Shown piece after piece: positions 12,049-24,068 of a stretch of DNA of 64,000 nt (positions are counted from its first letter, which is position 1; each line of letters begins with the position of its first letter). Made by a program: the position numbers and the translations under genes. The stretch lies in the NCBI RefSeq assembly GCF_028389875.1, contig NC_084672.1, forward strand, positions 12,081,958 through 12,145,957, in the 5' to 3' direction. This DNA is from Rhea pennata (lineage: Eukaryota > Chordata > Aves > Rheiformes > Rheidae). Below the pieces are notes generated by a model. The model worked only from the letters and a program-made list of their open reading frames with translations. It was not told the DNA's origin and made no database searches.

Positions 12049-12134
12049 ATATGGACTTGGCTCTGGTCATTGGTGTAAATGACATGGTGAACTCAGCAGC
12101 ACAGGAAGATTTCAGTTCTGTCATTGGTGGCATG
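12049..12134 (+). pseudogene. NNT-like relic exon h (domain III)
   Basis: Acceptor 'tgtttcag' is followed by DLALVIGVNDMVNSAAQED and then SSVIGGM. The NNT counterpart is DLVLVIGANDTVNSAAQED and NSIIAGM. Splicing from the previous exon would keep the frame (..FP-D-MDL..). The donor now reads 'atg|tgagtg', one G short of 'gtgagtg'. The following NNT segment (from PVLEVWKSKQ) was not found. Confidence 0.9.
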
Positions 12135-14394
12135 TGAGTGCTGCAACTCTGTGAAGCAGAACAGGTACTTAAACAGCCACAGAATTCAGTACAGTATTAA
12201 TTATGGATTGTACTTGTCTCACAAGGAAAGCACCATCATGTTAGGGAAAAAAAAAAGATGAATAAGTGTTTTTTCTAAATTGACAACTCATATGCAGGAT
12301 GAATATACATAGGCACATGTTTGGGCACTGCCTACACAGAGGGGCAGAACTTTGCAGTCCTGGGGAAAGAAATCCTGGCCATTTCCATAGGACCTTCCAT
12401 AGGAACAGCTGCAGCATTGCACATTGTCCTGTTGCCTTGAATCTGCTGCATTAGCTTTCATGGACTTCAAAAGATTCAAGACTGGATTGTATCTTAATTG
12501 ATTTTATTTTTTCAATGGATTTTCCTTCTAAAATTTAAAACAAAAACAGGCTAAGCTTACATTAGAGATTTTCCTACGTTTAGGAGTTTGGCAGTATAGT
12601 TTTGTTGGCAAATCTAGCAGCCAATCCAGGCATGGGGTTTAAACCAGATTAAGAATACAATATTCAGAAAAAAGGAAGCTTTGGACAATGCAATCATTTC
12701 TACATTATGGTTTTTGCTAATATCGTTGTGACAAACAAAAAGGCGACTGTTTTTCTACTCTTAACTGACATGGGTATGCATATTGAAGATGGTACTCTGG
12801 GGCGTGCTTAGACCTGTGTGGAGCTGAGAAAGTGATGCAATCCAATTGCTGGAAGGAGTAGACTCAGTGTTTTCATGAGGTTTCTGCAAATTGAAGTGTA
12901 TCAGTTTGCTTCCTTATCTTCTGTAAATAGAAAAAATTGACATCACAGCACTGATTTTGCTCAAGGAAGTGTGTGAGCAGAGCTAGATAAAATGTTTCAG
13001 TTGAATAGAGAACTACTGGAAAATGCAGGTTCAGGTCAACTGCAATTTATGCTGAACTTAGCAACTATTTAGTCATGAAATGGAAGCCCCCAAGATAATT
13101 TTTGAAAGAAATAAAACATTTTTGATGTTTTTGAAATGCAGCATTTTTATTTACCATTAACAACATCTGAAATTAATTCTGTAGTTTCAGCTTGAGCAAA
13201 CTGTTTTGCTGCACCTAAAAATATTGTTCTGTTGTGGGAAAGTCTGAGAATACTTTTGTTTTTATTTCACTTTTTTTAAGTGAAAAGGAGCCCAATTCTG
13301 CTCAGTTCATTATCATCTGTCTCCAAAGCAAATGATACAGATTCAGAAATTTTTGCACTAAACCACATCTTTAGGCTGTGAAGGTAGCGTTCAAGAAATG
13401 TAGTAGGACTCGGTGATTACGAGAGATTCAGTTCAAAATGTAGTGAATCCTATGAATCTTTTTTACATTATTTTTTATGAATTGAGTAAAAGTAAGGTTT
13501 TTTCCATATGGAAATCAACTTTTTAAACTCATGATGATGAAAGCCTCATGAGTGCTAAAGTACGTTACTACATGACTTGTAGACATTAGCAGATACAGAC
13601 GTGAAACACGACTAGACAGTACATAAAATCAGTGTGGTAGTATGTGCGTTGGAGATGGTACTGAGACATACAGACATAAAAATTAGGAAGAAAAAATCTT
13701 AAAACATAGTGGAAAAAATGAAAGAAGTATAGGAATTCCATGTTATTTACCTCACAGATGACTTGTTTTGCTAGATTAAGTTATATAATATTCCAGATCA
13801 CAAGCACAAAAACTTAGAGTGAAGGCCAGGCCTTATCTCAGATTGGTAGGATAGTAGGTGTATTATAAAGTTTGGTTACATTGATAGCTTTACATGCTAT
13901 TATTTGCAATATAATGATACTAAAATGTAGTAAATGTTAGCATGAAATCAGGAATTTGAAACTATTAAAATATTATTAATCAAAAAAGCAAAACATCAGA
14001 GAAACAGTATAAAACTAATCTATTTTATAAAATCAGTAATCAAAAGAGCAAAGCAAGCATCACTTTGCATCATATACAGCATGAAATTTCCATCAACGGT
14101 GCTGGAGTCTTGCATCATCTGAAATGTGTGCCAGATGTTTTGCCTACCTCCTCATGGCCTGTCACATCCATGAGCTGTACAGCTAGGCCCCTCTCACATA
14201 GGCAAGATTCTGGCCTGAGTTCTGGATCTGAATTCAGCTGAGTTAGAAATGAAGTAAAATCCCTGTCATTCTGTCAGCATTGCTTAGAGTCATACCTAGT
14301 GAGCATGAACATATTGAAGAATCACTTGAAGAAGAAAGGAAGATTACCTAGCTGAAACTGGAGGCTCTTTGAGATGCGTATGCACTTTCACACA

Positions 14395-14474
14395 CTGTTC
14401 ATACTTCTCTGTACTTTAGATTCATGCTAGGAAACTGTTCATATTTCTCTGTACTTTCAGATTCATGTTAGGAA
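14395..14474. repeat. Imperfect tandem duplication of about 40 bp
   Basis: The unit 'actgttcatacttctctgta...' at 14395-14434 is followed at once by 'actgttcatatttctctgta...' at 14435-14474. They differ at a few bases, so the duplication is not brand new. Confidence 0.85.
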
Positions 14475-15342
14475 AGTTTGAGAATCTAGAAATAAGAGGA
14501 ACTGTATTGGTGTACTAAGCTTTTTTAAAAGACCACGTATTCTACACACAGATGAATATGCTTTCTTATAGTGCTAAGGCCAAAAAAGCTGACTTAAGCC
14601 AGGCTGTGAGTGCACTTGAGGGCAACACATCTCAAGGACCTGTCAGGTAGTTGAAATTTCCTTTAGAATTTATGATATTGCAAGCTGTAACAACTGTGCT
14701 GATTGGTACAGACTTCACAAACTAAGTCTGCTCACCCTATCTGTATAGGGAATAAAAGATTAGAGTTCTTGTTGTGTCCTTCAGAATTGCCTGGTCTTTA
14801 CCAGGGAATGCGCCAATCAAAGGCATGAGTTCACTGAATTTGGGCATACATATGTTCAAGGTATAGAGAGGAGATGAACAGAAGACACTTTGAGAGAAAA
14901 CCTGTGCAAGACAAAGGTGCTGTCATTCGTTTAGTCTGTTTGATGTCTGGGGAACTGTAATGTTGGTAGTGCTGCTTCAAAATTTCATGATTAATAAGAT
15001 CAGTAGCTTTCATTCAGGTTAGCCTGTGATGTTAATAAAAACCTACAGTCTAGCATGAGAAGTTTCTGCTGTCTTTCCTCAGTGATTTGGAGCTCAAGTT
15101 CTTTAGTTCATTATAAGATCCAGTGGCAGTCTTAGTCAGGAGTCAAGTGAAATATGCGTTGATATATCGATCTGTGTAGCTATATTTTTATCTATTTAAT
15201 TTTCTATTGTACTTTAAGTAGTATTAACTTGCTCTAAAGTTTTTTTTTTTTATTTATTTATATAGTTACAACTTTTTATTGCGACATGGTTGAAAAGTTG
15301 CAGGAGAAGATACTTTTTCAGTTTATACACCTCTCCACCCTC

Positions 15343-15750
15343 ACTGCAATCTTTCAGGACAGAAAGCTCCATAGCTTGTTCTATGGAAAAAAAATATGTA
15401 TATAAAATGTGTGCTACTACCACTGCTAAATGATTTTATTGTACACAAGCATTCATTACTGAGTGTAGATTTTATAGGATATGATACATTAAAAAATTGA
15501 ATAGTATCCAAATATAATTTCTAGTCAAATAACTCATCTGTGTGCCACTGCAATCTTTCAGGACAGAAAGCTCCATAGCTTGTTCTATGGAAAAAAAATA
15601 TGTATATAAAATGTGTGCTACTACCACTGCTAAATGATTTTATTGTACACAAGCATTCATTACTGAGTGTAGATTTTATAGGATATGATACATTAAAAAA
15701 TTGAATAGTATCCAAATATAATTTCTAGTCAAATAACTCATCTGTGTGCC
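15343..15750. repeat. Perfect-looking 204-bp tandem duplication
   Basis: Copy 1 is 15343-15546 and copy 2 is 15547-15750, head to tail with no spacer. Both begin 'actgcaatctttcaggacag' and end 'aactcatctgtgtgcc'. I found no difference between the copies by eye. Either it is a very recent duplication, a polymorphism, or an assembly artefact. Confidence 0.93.
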
Positions 15751-18291
15751 TTAATAGACTCCACTGCATGACTGTATTTAATTAAAACATATATTTGTTC
15801 TATCCCTATAGCAGATTATTTCTTTAATCTTACAAGCTGTGATACTTCACAGCTTTGTAAAACTTTGTTCCCTATGACAGAATTACCAAAAGAGAAAATC
15901 TTTGGTTTGTCCCATCTAATGCGTTGATTACTGGGAAGGATGTGCATAATTTAATCATATTTATATGTACACATATACTTCTGTATAGCTCATCTATCCC
16001 TGAACCTTTCAAATAGTAATACTTAGCCCTCAGATTTCATGCTAGGTTCTATTGATTTACGGGCACAGCTTTATATACACATATAGACATGTCACTCAGA
16101 GGCAGAAATTAATTTTACAGGTGAGAAAACTGAAGCCCATATATTCATGGGTAGAGCAGGACTCAAACTCAGATACAATGGTATGGAGTGTTCTCTTCTG
16201 TTCAGTCTTCTGTGGTGTATTTCTAAACATCCTATTGCAACACGAGTGGCCTGAAAAGTGAGCAGTAAAATCATGGCTAGAGTACGTTGATTTGAATGTG
16301 ATGTTAGCACCACTATTTCTAATTAGGCAAAGATGTCATTTTTCAGTAATGTAAAAATATTTTGTCCCTTTTGCATTACAGAAGTAGTTCCCAGGTCTTG
16401 CTGTGGGGCTCTAGAACTATCTGAATTCACTTTGATGGGTACTGGTAAAGAAACTATGCTCTTAGCTGTAAGTGTTTTTAAAGTTTCATGTGGAACATTA
16501 CTTAGTCTTATAGCATCTGATTTCTCTTCAGAACCCATTTTAAAATGGCAGTAATGTGTTATGACTCACAAGTGAGCAGGAAGAATGTTGTAAAATTTTT
16601 CATATAAACACTTATCTTGAATGTTGGCATTAGCAAATGTCACCAAAATCAGCATTGTTATTAATTACAAAGTTTGACAGTATTGGAATTGTACTGAAAT
16701 AATGTCTCTCAAGACAAAGGATAACTGTTCAGGGATTACGTTGACACACTGATTTAGCCTCTGTAATTCAGTGCCTTAATGGTAACCTCCTGTTCTAGTA
16801 TCAGCAGATCCAACTGTCTTACTGCCATCATCTTAGTGATGAAAGTTTTCCTGTTTTGACATTGCTGTGGTCACTATTAAAGTTTTGTTTGTCAAAACAA
16901 GGTGGAAGAATTTAGCTGATGCACTGCTTTTTGGAATTCGCTGAGACACAGAAGTTAATGAAGTTTGAGGGTGTAACTATGTTATGGTAGGTGATGGGAA
17001 ACTCATAGGAAGCCTTTTTCCCCTTAACTTGTTTTGGTACTTTCAAAGATTGGGACAGATGGAGTAGATTTTCACATAATGTTATGTTTTATATAAGTAT
17101 TTTAAAACCTTCATCTAATAAGACAGACAAATGCTTTTTAAAGCATTCAAACAAAAACTTGAACATAAATACTGAAATGCAGTGTCAGAGAAAAGCATGA
17201 ATGTATTAGTATATTACTCTGCAGTTGGGGCTGAAGAAGTCTATGTGAAACTTGAAAACCAAGATGGACTCAAACTGAAAAAAAGCTGCAAGAAGCAGTG
17301 GCAACAGATTTAAATCAGGTGAGATTACAAGTGCTTTGGAAGACTTCCGCTGTAGATTCCAAGTTGTCATCTTATTTCAAGCCCTATGTATCTTTACCTC
17401 ATACACTGACGTGACCTTTTATTCAACCTAGGCTTGGATGACTTCTGTGCTACCTTCCAGGAAAGGAATTATTTTTTTGCAGCTCCTTTTCGTATTCATT
17501 CTCAGAAGGGGATTAAATCCTCCCTCTGACCAAGCACACAGGCATGCTAAAGGGAAGCCACTTTACACTCCTGGCCAAACAAAGAACAAAAATACCCACA
17601 ATAAGCAAAAGCAGATGGCTTCAGTGGCAGGAAATGAATGAGCCAGACTGCAGGTAAAATGGCTCTCTGAACACATCTCAGAGGTTTGTCATGACAGGTT
17701 CTTTGTTATCTGGGGCCTCCCCACAGGAGGCCAGATGTCTTCTGTTGTGAAAAGAGATAGATAGAGATGCTCTTCCTTTTCCTCCCCCTTTAACTTATGG
17801 CTGTTTAAGTTACTGCTAATGGAAGTGGAAGCCTGTTTTTCCCCCTTGCTCTCTGATGTTTTTGGAAACAGAAGAGATAGTTAGTGAAGGGGTATTATGA
17901 TATGAAAGAAAAGGCCCAGAACTGGCCTTTACCTCCCCATGACCCTCGTTTTAAAGAACAGGGAGGTCAGTGCTGCTAATTGCACTTGAAAGGATTAACC
18001 ACTTGATTGCTTTCATTTGGCAGTACAACACTATTCTTTGGTCTAAAAGCTGGAAAATGTATCAGAGGTACTAAGACATTTTTAGTGTGAGGTGGATAAC
18101 TTGGTTGGATAACTTCAGCTTATAGCAGTATTTAAATTAAATGGTGGATTTAAATCTTTTAACTGGGGAAAGAATGGAAGATGGGAGAGAAGGGGGAATT
18201 GCATCTGCTGCTCAGGCAGAACAGACTTACAGCTTAAGTGACAATAGACCCCTTCCTGCCCTCCTGAAAGGTTATCACAGGAGTATCAACA

Positions 18292-18311
18292 GTCCATAAT
18301 TAATTATGGAC
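18292..18311. repeat. 20-bp perfect palindrome
   Basis: The sequence 'gtccataattaattatggac' equals its own reverse complement. It lies in intergenic DNA with no neighbouring gene signal. Confidence 0.85.
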
Positions 18312-18741
18312 ATTAGATATGCCTGTATCATTTAGTTTAAGAATTACTCTTGCCTTACATCAAAGTTACACTGGAAGGAAAAATGTCTGAACCCAATTTC
18401 TGGATGCTTTTTGGTACATTGATTTTCCTGTACATTGATTTTTCTGCTTTAAATGCTTTTCTGTACATTGATTTCATCTAAGAATTAAAATTAATTTACT
18501 TTCAGAATAAATTTTTAATTCCCATTGTTCAAATAAAGCAAGGTACACAAAACCTGAATTTGGAAAACACTTTTAACCTTAAGAAACTATTTTTCAAAAG
18601 TAACAAAGACCAGCTTATATAAGCTTTTATCTGACCTCTACTTGTTAAATAAAAAAACATGTTTTCAGGGAAGTGTGTCTTGGAAGTAACTCGCCCTCCC
18701 CCCCCAGATTTTTCTCTCTGGTTCTTGTAAAACATTAGGTC

Positions 18742-18793
18742 AGTGGGTTCTTTTTCTTTTTTTCTTTTTTTTTTTTTTTTTTTTTTTTTTTTG
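18742..18793. repeat. Long T-rich homopolymer tract
   Basis: C-interrupted poly(T) of about 50 bases. It could be the reverse-strand poly(A) of an old retrocopy, but no source gene was recognised beside it. Confidence 0.8.
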
Positions 18794-20973
18794 TTTAAAG
18801 TGGGTGAAAGTTTCTATGATTTTTACAAAATACCAAAGCAATCTTTGTTTAAGAAATGCAAGAACAGATGGAAATGTCAAAAGACTATCAAAATTCATAC
18901 CAAAGGAAATAGCATTAATCACTGTAAGAAGCCAAAATAACCTCTCAATAGCAATAAGAACCAAATGAGTAAGAAATATGTTGTTCCAATAGCACTGAGA
19001 CATGACTGCTGATTTTTCTGACTGCCTGGCACATAAACTTGTAGCTTATTTAACAGCTGTGCCATTATATGTGTATATTTAAAATGCTGTTTCTCATACT
19101 GACTTCAAAGCTGTAGTGCTGTGGTAGTTCACCTGCACTTCATATGCATCCATATAACTTAACGAGCATTTCTTTGTGTAAATGGGAGTGAAGTGTTTTG
19201 GTTGTTTAAAGAAATGCGTCTTTTATATGCGTTCGCTTGTGCAGAAGAGCATACACACCTGGAGGTATGTATGACTTGCAGAAAAAGCGTAGCTGTAGTT
19301 TGTAGTTCAAGCAGTATTTATTTTGATTTATTCAATATCCTGATGCATAAAAATCAAAAAAAAAAAAAAAAAACCTATAGTACATTTTTTTTTTGTTAGC
19401 ACTTGTATGGATTTCTGTGTAAGTATAAAAACAATTTCTTAAAGTGGTTTTCAAGGCACAGTTTCTGTGCTTGCCCGATGTGAAGGGTGCCCTCCTGGAC
19501 AGTACATTACAGATAATAATTTAGCCAAATTTGTTAAGGAAAATTACAATAAAAATAAGCTTCAGAATTTTTGTTTAAAAATAATATATAATAGTTTTTA
19601 ATCTGTGTCACTTTTATCAGATTTACTGTTTTTCTTCCATAACAGTCTTCTGAAAATACTAAGAAATATTTATCCATTTATATTGGACCTGTGTGTAAAG
19701 AGTTTTTTCCCAGCTTAAATGTTTTTTTAAAACTATAATTTTTCACCAACATAAACGTTGTAGCAGAACATCTTAGCATAATGTGAATATATTTTTATAA
19801 CTCTGATTATAAAGATATTACCTAGATCTGTTTCCTGTGCCAGCACAACCTGTTCTGATATAGCTTGGCAAAGGCACATGTACATAATCACATCCATATA
19901 TGACCGCTCTGCCAGCACAGTCCTACACATAACAGCAAAAATTTATTCACTGCAGACAAAGTCTTACTTATGCTGAGCAGATCTCCACTATTACTGCAAA
20001 AGAAATAACACAGTAGATTCATAGTTTGCCCAAAGGAAGATCTGTCAAACTCTGTGGTCAGAACCACCTTTTCTCTTATTTCTCATCTCTGTAAACTTAG
20101 GTTTAGGTCCTGCAAACAGATCTGCATTTTCACACAGCCCCAGTAATGCAATTAGCCCTTTTGGCTGCTTAATACACAAGTATGTGGCACTTAGCAAAAC
20201 TCTGCTGTCTGTGATATGCCATGAGAAAAGTTAAGAGATCCTAAAAATAATAATCAATTGTATTATATAACAATATTAAATGTAAGGAAAATTTATTTGA
20301 AGAAATTTAAAATTATTCAAGAAGTTGCAGATAATACAAATATGTGAATGGTACGTCAGAGAAATCATGCACTGTACAAGGATGTTTAAACAGATAGTTT
20401 GTTTCCATTACTAGGACAATTTCCAGAAGTAAACCTGAAGTGTGTAATTATATGCCATTCACTCAGTTAATGTGGCCTTTCATTTTGTCATCTTTTTCAC
20501 CCTAATTAATACCATCCTAATCATTTCAGTAGGTTTTTGACGCTGTGAAAGTAAAGCCAGTCTTACTGGGTAAAACAGAAAGAAATCATCTGAGCAATTA
20601 AAAGAGCACCAATTCTTTTTTACAGTTGGACAGATCACCCTTCATGGCATGAGGGCCGAGTCTTCCAATCTCCACCTCAGGCAATCCTTTCACTATGCCT
20701 AGCAGATTAGGACTGTAGGTTCAAACACAGCATATTTAGCAAAACAAAGCTGTTTTCAAATAAGTAATTCTATTGGGATTGCTCATCTGAGTAGTTCCAC
20801 AGCCTTATGTGTGCATGGCATGAGGTCTTCAGTTTATATTTGGAGCAACATCATAGACATGAAGAATATAATCTATTTTCAGATTTCAGATAAAAAGTAG
20901 TTGCATTTGTGCAATTTATCATTGCAAAAGAAACAAAATATCATGTTACTCACCCATGTATGGTCATCTTGGT

Positions 20974-21203
20974 TTATTCTTTCCCTGCACAACACTTAGC
21001 ATTTTTAATCAGAGTGTACATAAATGAAAAGAAAAAAAGGAGATTGTCATATTGCCCTTTGTAGTTCTCTTTCAAAATCTCCTGATGATAGTCTACAAGG
21101 AAATAATAAATTGCTTCTATTGTGGAAAGGTATGTATCTGGCTTTCCCTTTTGATGACGCCAAAAGCAAGTTTTTCTTGTTTTCAACTCAATTTGTAGCA
21201 GCC
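20974..21203 (-). CDS. DTWD1: DTWD1 last coding exon
   Basis: Acceptor 'cttgacag' is followed by [20 protein letters not shown], then [16 protein letters not shown] and [19 protein letters not shown]. It stops at TAA (20974-20976), which overlaps an AATAAA on the minus strand. Confidence 0.96.
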
Positions 21204-24032
21204 CTGTCAAGAAAAAGAAATGACGTAGATTAGATGACGCAGATTGGATAAAGCATCAAACAAATCTTTGGTTGTGGTTTGCTTTTGGCTTTGCTGCTAG
21301 TCTGCATTAAAATCAGTTCTCTATCTCTCTCTGTATATGTATATATCTGTTTTTCATCTATAAAATGGGGGCAATAACATTGTCCTTTATAGATCACATT
21401 GAAATTTGATAAAAAAAAAAAAAATGCTGTAGGAGCTAGGTTAAAATCTGCACACTCGCATCTAAAATGTACAGGGAGCCTTGACTTGACTGAGTGAACT
21501 GCAGTTTGGATGCAAGGTCTATCACATGGCAAGAGTGAAATGCATACCTATTACTGGTCAGTGTTCATAAAGTGATGTATAAACTTCATCTCTTACAAGG
21601 TTAATACTTTTGAGTGTAAAACAGTCCTTCAGACTACCATAGCTTTTCTGAACTCTGATGAGGAATATTTCTATTTGCTAAAAGCTAGACACAATTTATG
21701 CTTGTTAAATAACTGTAATAATCACACTTGGATTACCCAGGACCAGAGCCTGGCCAGTAATTTATTTCAATTTTTTTTTTTAGCAATTAAACATTTTCTA
21801 GCTTGAGATGAAAGCAAGATATTCATGGCATGTATGGATATGTATGGCATATGAGAATCTCCTATCTCCTATAGTCTCTGTGTATAATTTCTTATTTGGT
21901 ATTTCTTAAGATACACAAATTACTCAAATCATACTATTGAATAACCGCTTTGTAAACAGGAGTGGACAGCTGGATTATGAAGAATAGCATATATTACTAT
22001 CAATAATAAGATCAGTTTGTAAAGTTATCTTTTTTTTAATGTTAAGATACAAAATTTGCATCTTGGGATGGTTTAGTATCAGTAATTAACATTGTCGAGA
22101 ATTACCTAGAAGTTATAGACAGGTAAGTTTGGATGCTTTTCCATATGGCCCAAACTCAGGAACCCAAATTGGTCTATAGCCCAGAGCTTGGAAGTCTATC
22201 CTTCTTACTTTCAAACTACATTTAAATTTATAGTGTAATGGCAAGATGGACTTAGCCATTTACTCTGCAGTTAATAACATATAACTTGTACAGTAAGAGA
22301 AATCTTCTACAGCATTTTTTTTAAAATTTACATCACTGAATTTACATGCTATTGTTAGCACTCCAAAACTTAAAATTCAAAATAATATAGTCTATTGCCT
22401 CTAATAATCTCACACTTAGTATAGTTTTTACACTACTTTAACTACATCGGTTTGTTTCCCACAGGAAATAAACTTCTCACAGGAGGTTTCAGTGCCTACC
22501 TTTTCTTACTTTGAACCCTGCCTTTTCTTTCTTTGAACAAGGTTAGCCTTAGATCCAGTAGAAAAAAATGGTGAAATCTCAGCCCTAATGAAAGTGAAAA
22601 CTCTCATCAAATTCAATGACGTTTCCACTTTAAGAGTAATGGACAAAATTTAGAGGAAGATTCCTCCAACATAATTTATCACCTATTCATGGTTTGAATA
22701 TAAACGTAAGTTCATTGAACGCGAGAGCACTGATGCTACTGAGCTTACTGCACATGCAGGATCAGTTAATTTCCAACATAGAGTCTGAGTTTTGGAACAA
22801 ATACATGAAGGATTAAGGGTTACAGCTTACTGAGCATATTTCCATCATCTTTGTACTGTATGTGTACAGCCAAAGGCTATGTTTTATTACAAACATTGGT
22901 TGTTCTTATGAAAGCAACTCAAACTATGAAGGAAATCAACTTTTTTTTTTTTTTTTTTAGCATCCACATACTTTGAGCTCATTAGAAATAAACGTTTATG
23001 TAAATCTAAGATCAAGCAAGAGGAAAATACAGCTACCTTTAAATCCACTTGGCTATTGAATGTAAATAAAATTTTCCCTTATAAAAGTTATCCTCCTGTA
23101 TATATGCCTTCTGGCAGACAATAGGATTATTAGAGACATACAAACACTCCTCCACCTTTCCCTCATCCTCCATTCTTTTTCCATACATCTAATTATCACA
23201 AAACAGTCCCTGTGCTACTTCATTATAACAACAGAATGCTCAAACCTTCAAGATCATATTTAGTCATATTTAGTCACTGATGTTACATCTAAGGGAGACT
23301 CAGATTCTTATCAACAAAATGTATGTACATTATCCATTTTAAACACAGATGAAGCCTTTTGTTTACTCTAGGTCTTCAATCCCATCTTGGTTTTATGGAA
23401 TATTTGTATGGTGGATTGGGAGATTTACTAGTTCAAGAAATACTAGTGTGCTGGAACGAGTAGTTATGGTTTGCTCCTAAGGCTTTTTTTTTTTTTTTTT
23501 CCTTCCCTTCAAGAGGCAAGGTACTTACTCCTGCCAATGTGCCTATCCTTATTTTAATTATATCATTTAATTTACTACAAGAAGTCTCGGTACCTTCTTG
23601 AAACTGGTACTTCAGAAAAAAATTCCACTCCTTTCCTAAGTAAATGTCTACTTTCCCAACTTGTGTGAATAATTTAACAATTTAAGGTGAAGCAGAAGGG
23701 ATTCGCATACCTTGGATTCACCTTGCCTCTTGTGCTGTTGGCCCCCTGACTATATACCAAACTCTCAGACGTAGAATACAGTCCATGCTATTGTGAAAAG
23801 ATTTTAGAAACCTATAACAGAATTTTCACTTTGCTTTGCATTGTACACCCAAAAGTTTGATTTTGAGGGAAGAGGAGAGAGAAAAATGTGAGAAGAGGGT
23901 AAGAGCTATCAGAAAAAAGAGGCTGAAGAGAAGCTGGTCTTAGAGAACATCACCTTTCTGTTCTCAAATATCCTGGCTATGCAAAGGTATAAAGGGTACT
24001 ATTTTCTTGCAGAAATAAAGGCAAGCACAGAA

Positions 24033-24068
<36 letters not shown>

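Larger units (their letters stand above)
2629..12134 (+). pseudogene. NNT-like unitary/ohnologue pseudogene (nicotinamide nucleotide transhydrogenase, C-terminal part)
   Basis: Eight exon relics align in order with the C-terminal part of mitochondrial NAD(P) transhydrogenase: 2629-2823, 3703-3926, 4730-4890, 5522-5699, 6783-6943, 10001-10080, 10574-10695 and 12049-12134. They cover the later membrane helices of domain II and most of the NADP(H)-binding domain III. Intact NNT is an inner-membrane proton-translocating enzyme that makes NADPH from NADH. Introns are retained and many splice sites and phases still agree, so this is not a processed retrocopy. It is dead: an in-frame TGA after a frameshift (2761), TAG (5597), TGA (5684), TAA (6831), further frameshifts near 6855 and 10586, and a damaged donor at 12134. 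The final NNT exon or exons are not clearly found. It lies upstream of DTWD1, and its orientation relative to FGF7 matches that of NNT to FGF10 in human. Confidence 0.9.
12135..20973. other. Intergenic stretch between the NNT-like relic and the DTWD1 3' end
   Basis: No confident gene. It holds exon-like fragments (14572-14646, 16382-16467, 17225-17318), a roughly 40-bp imperfect tandem repeat (14395-14474), a 204-bp tandem duplication (15343-15750), a 20-bp palindrome (18292-18311), three copies of a 'tgtacattgattt'-type unit (18413-18476) and a long T tract (18750-18792). The DTWD1 3' UTR must occupy part of its right end, but its cleavage site cannot be fixed. Confidence 0.5.

Noticed and set aside
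19448-19610. Frame containing CEGCPPGQYITD, resembling a cysteine-rich repeat
   Set aside because: Only one such motif, no donor, and the frame runs into AT-rich sequence; likely chance.
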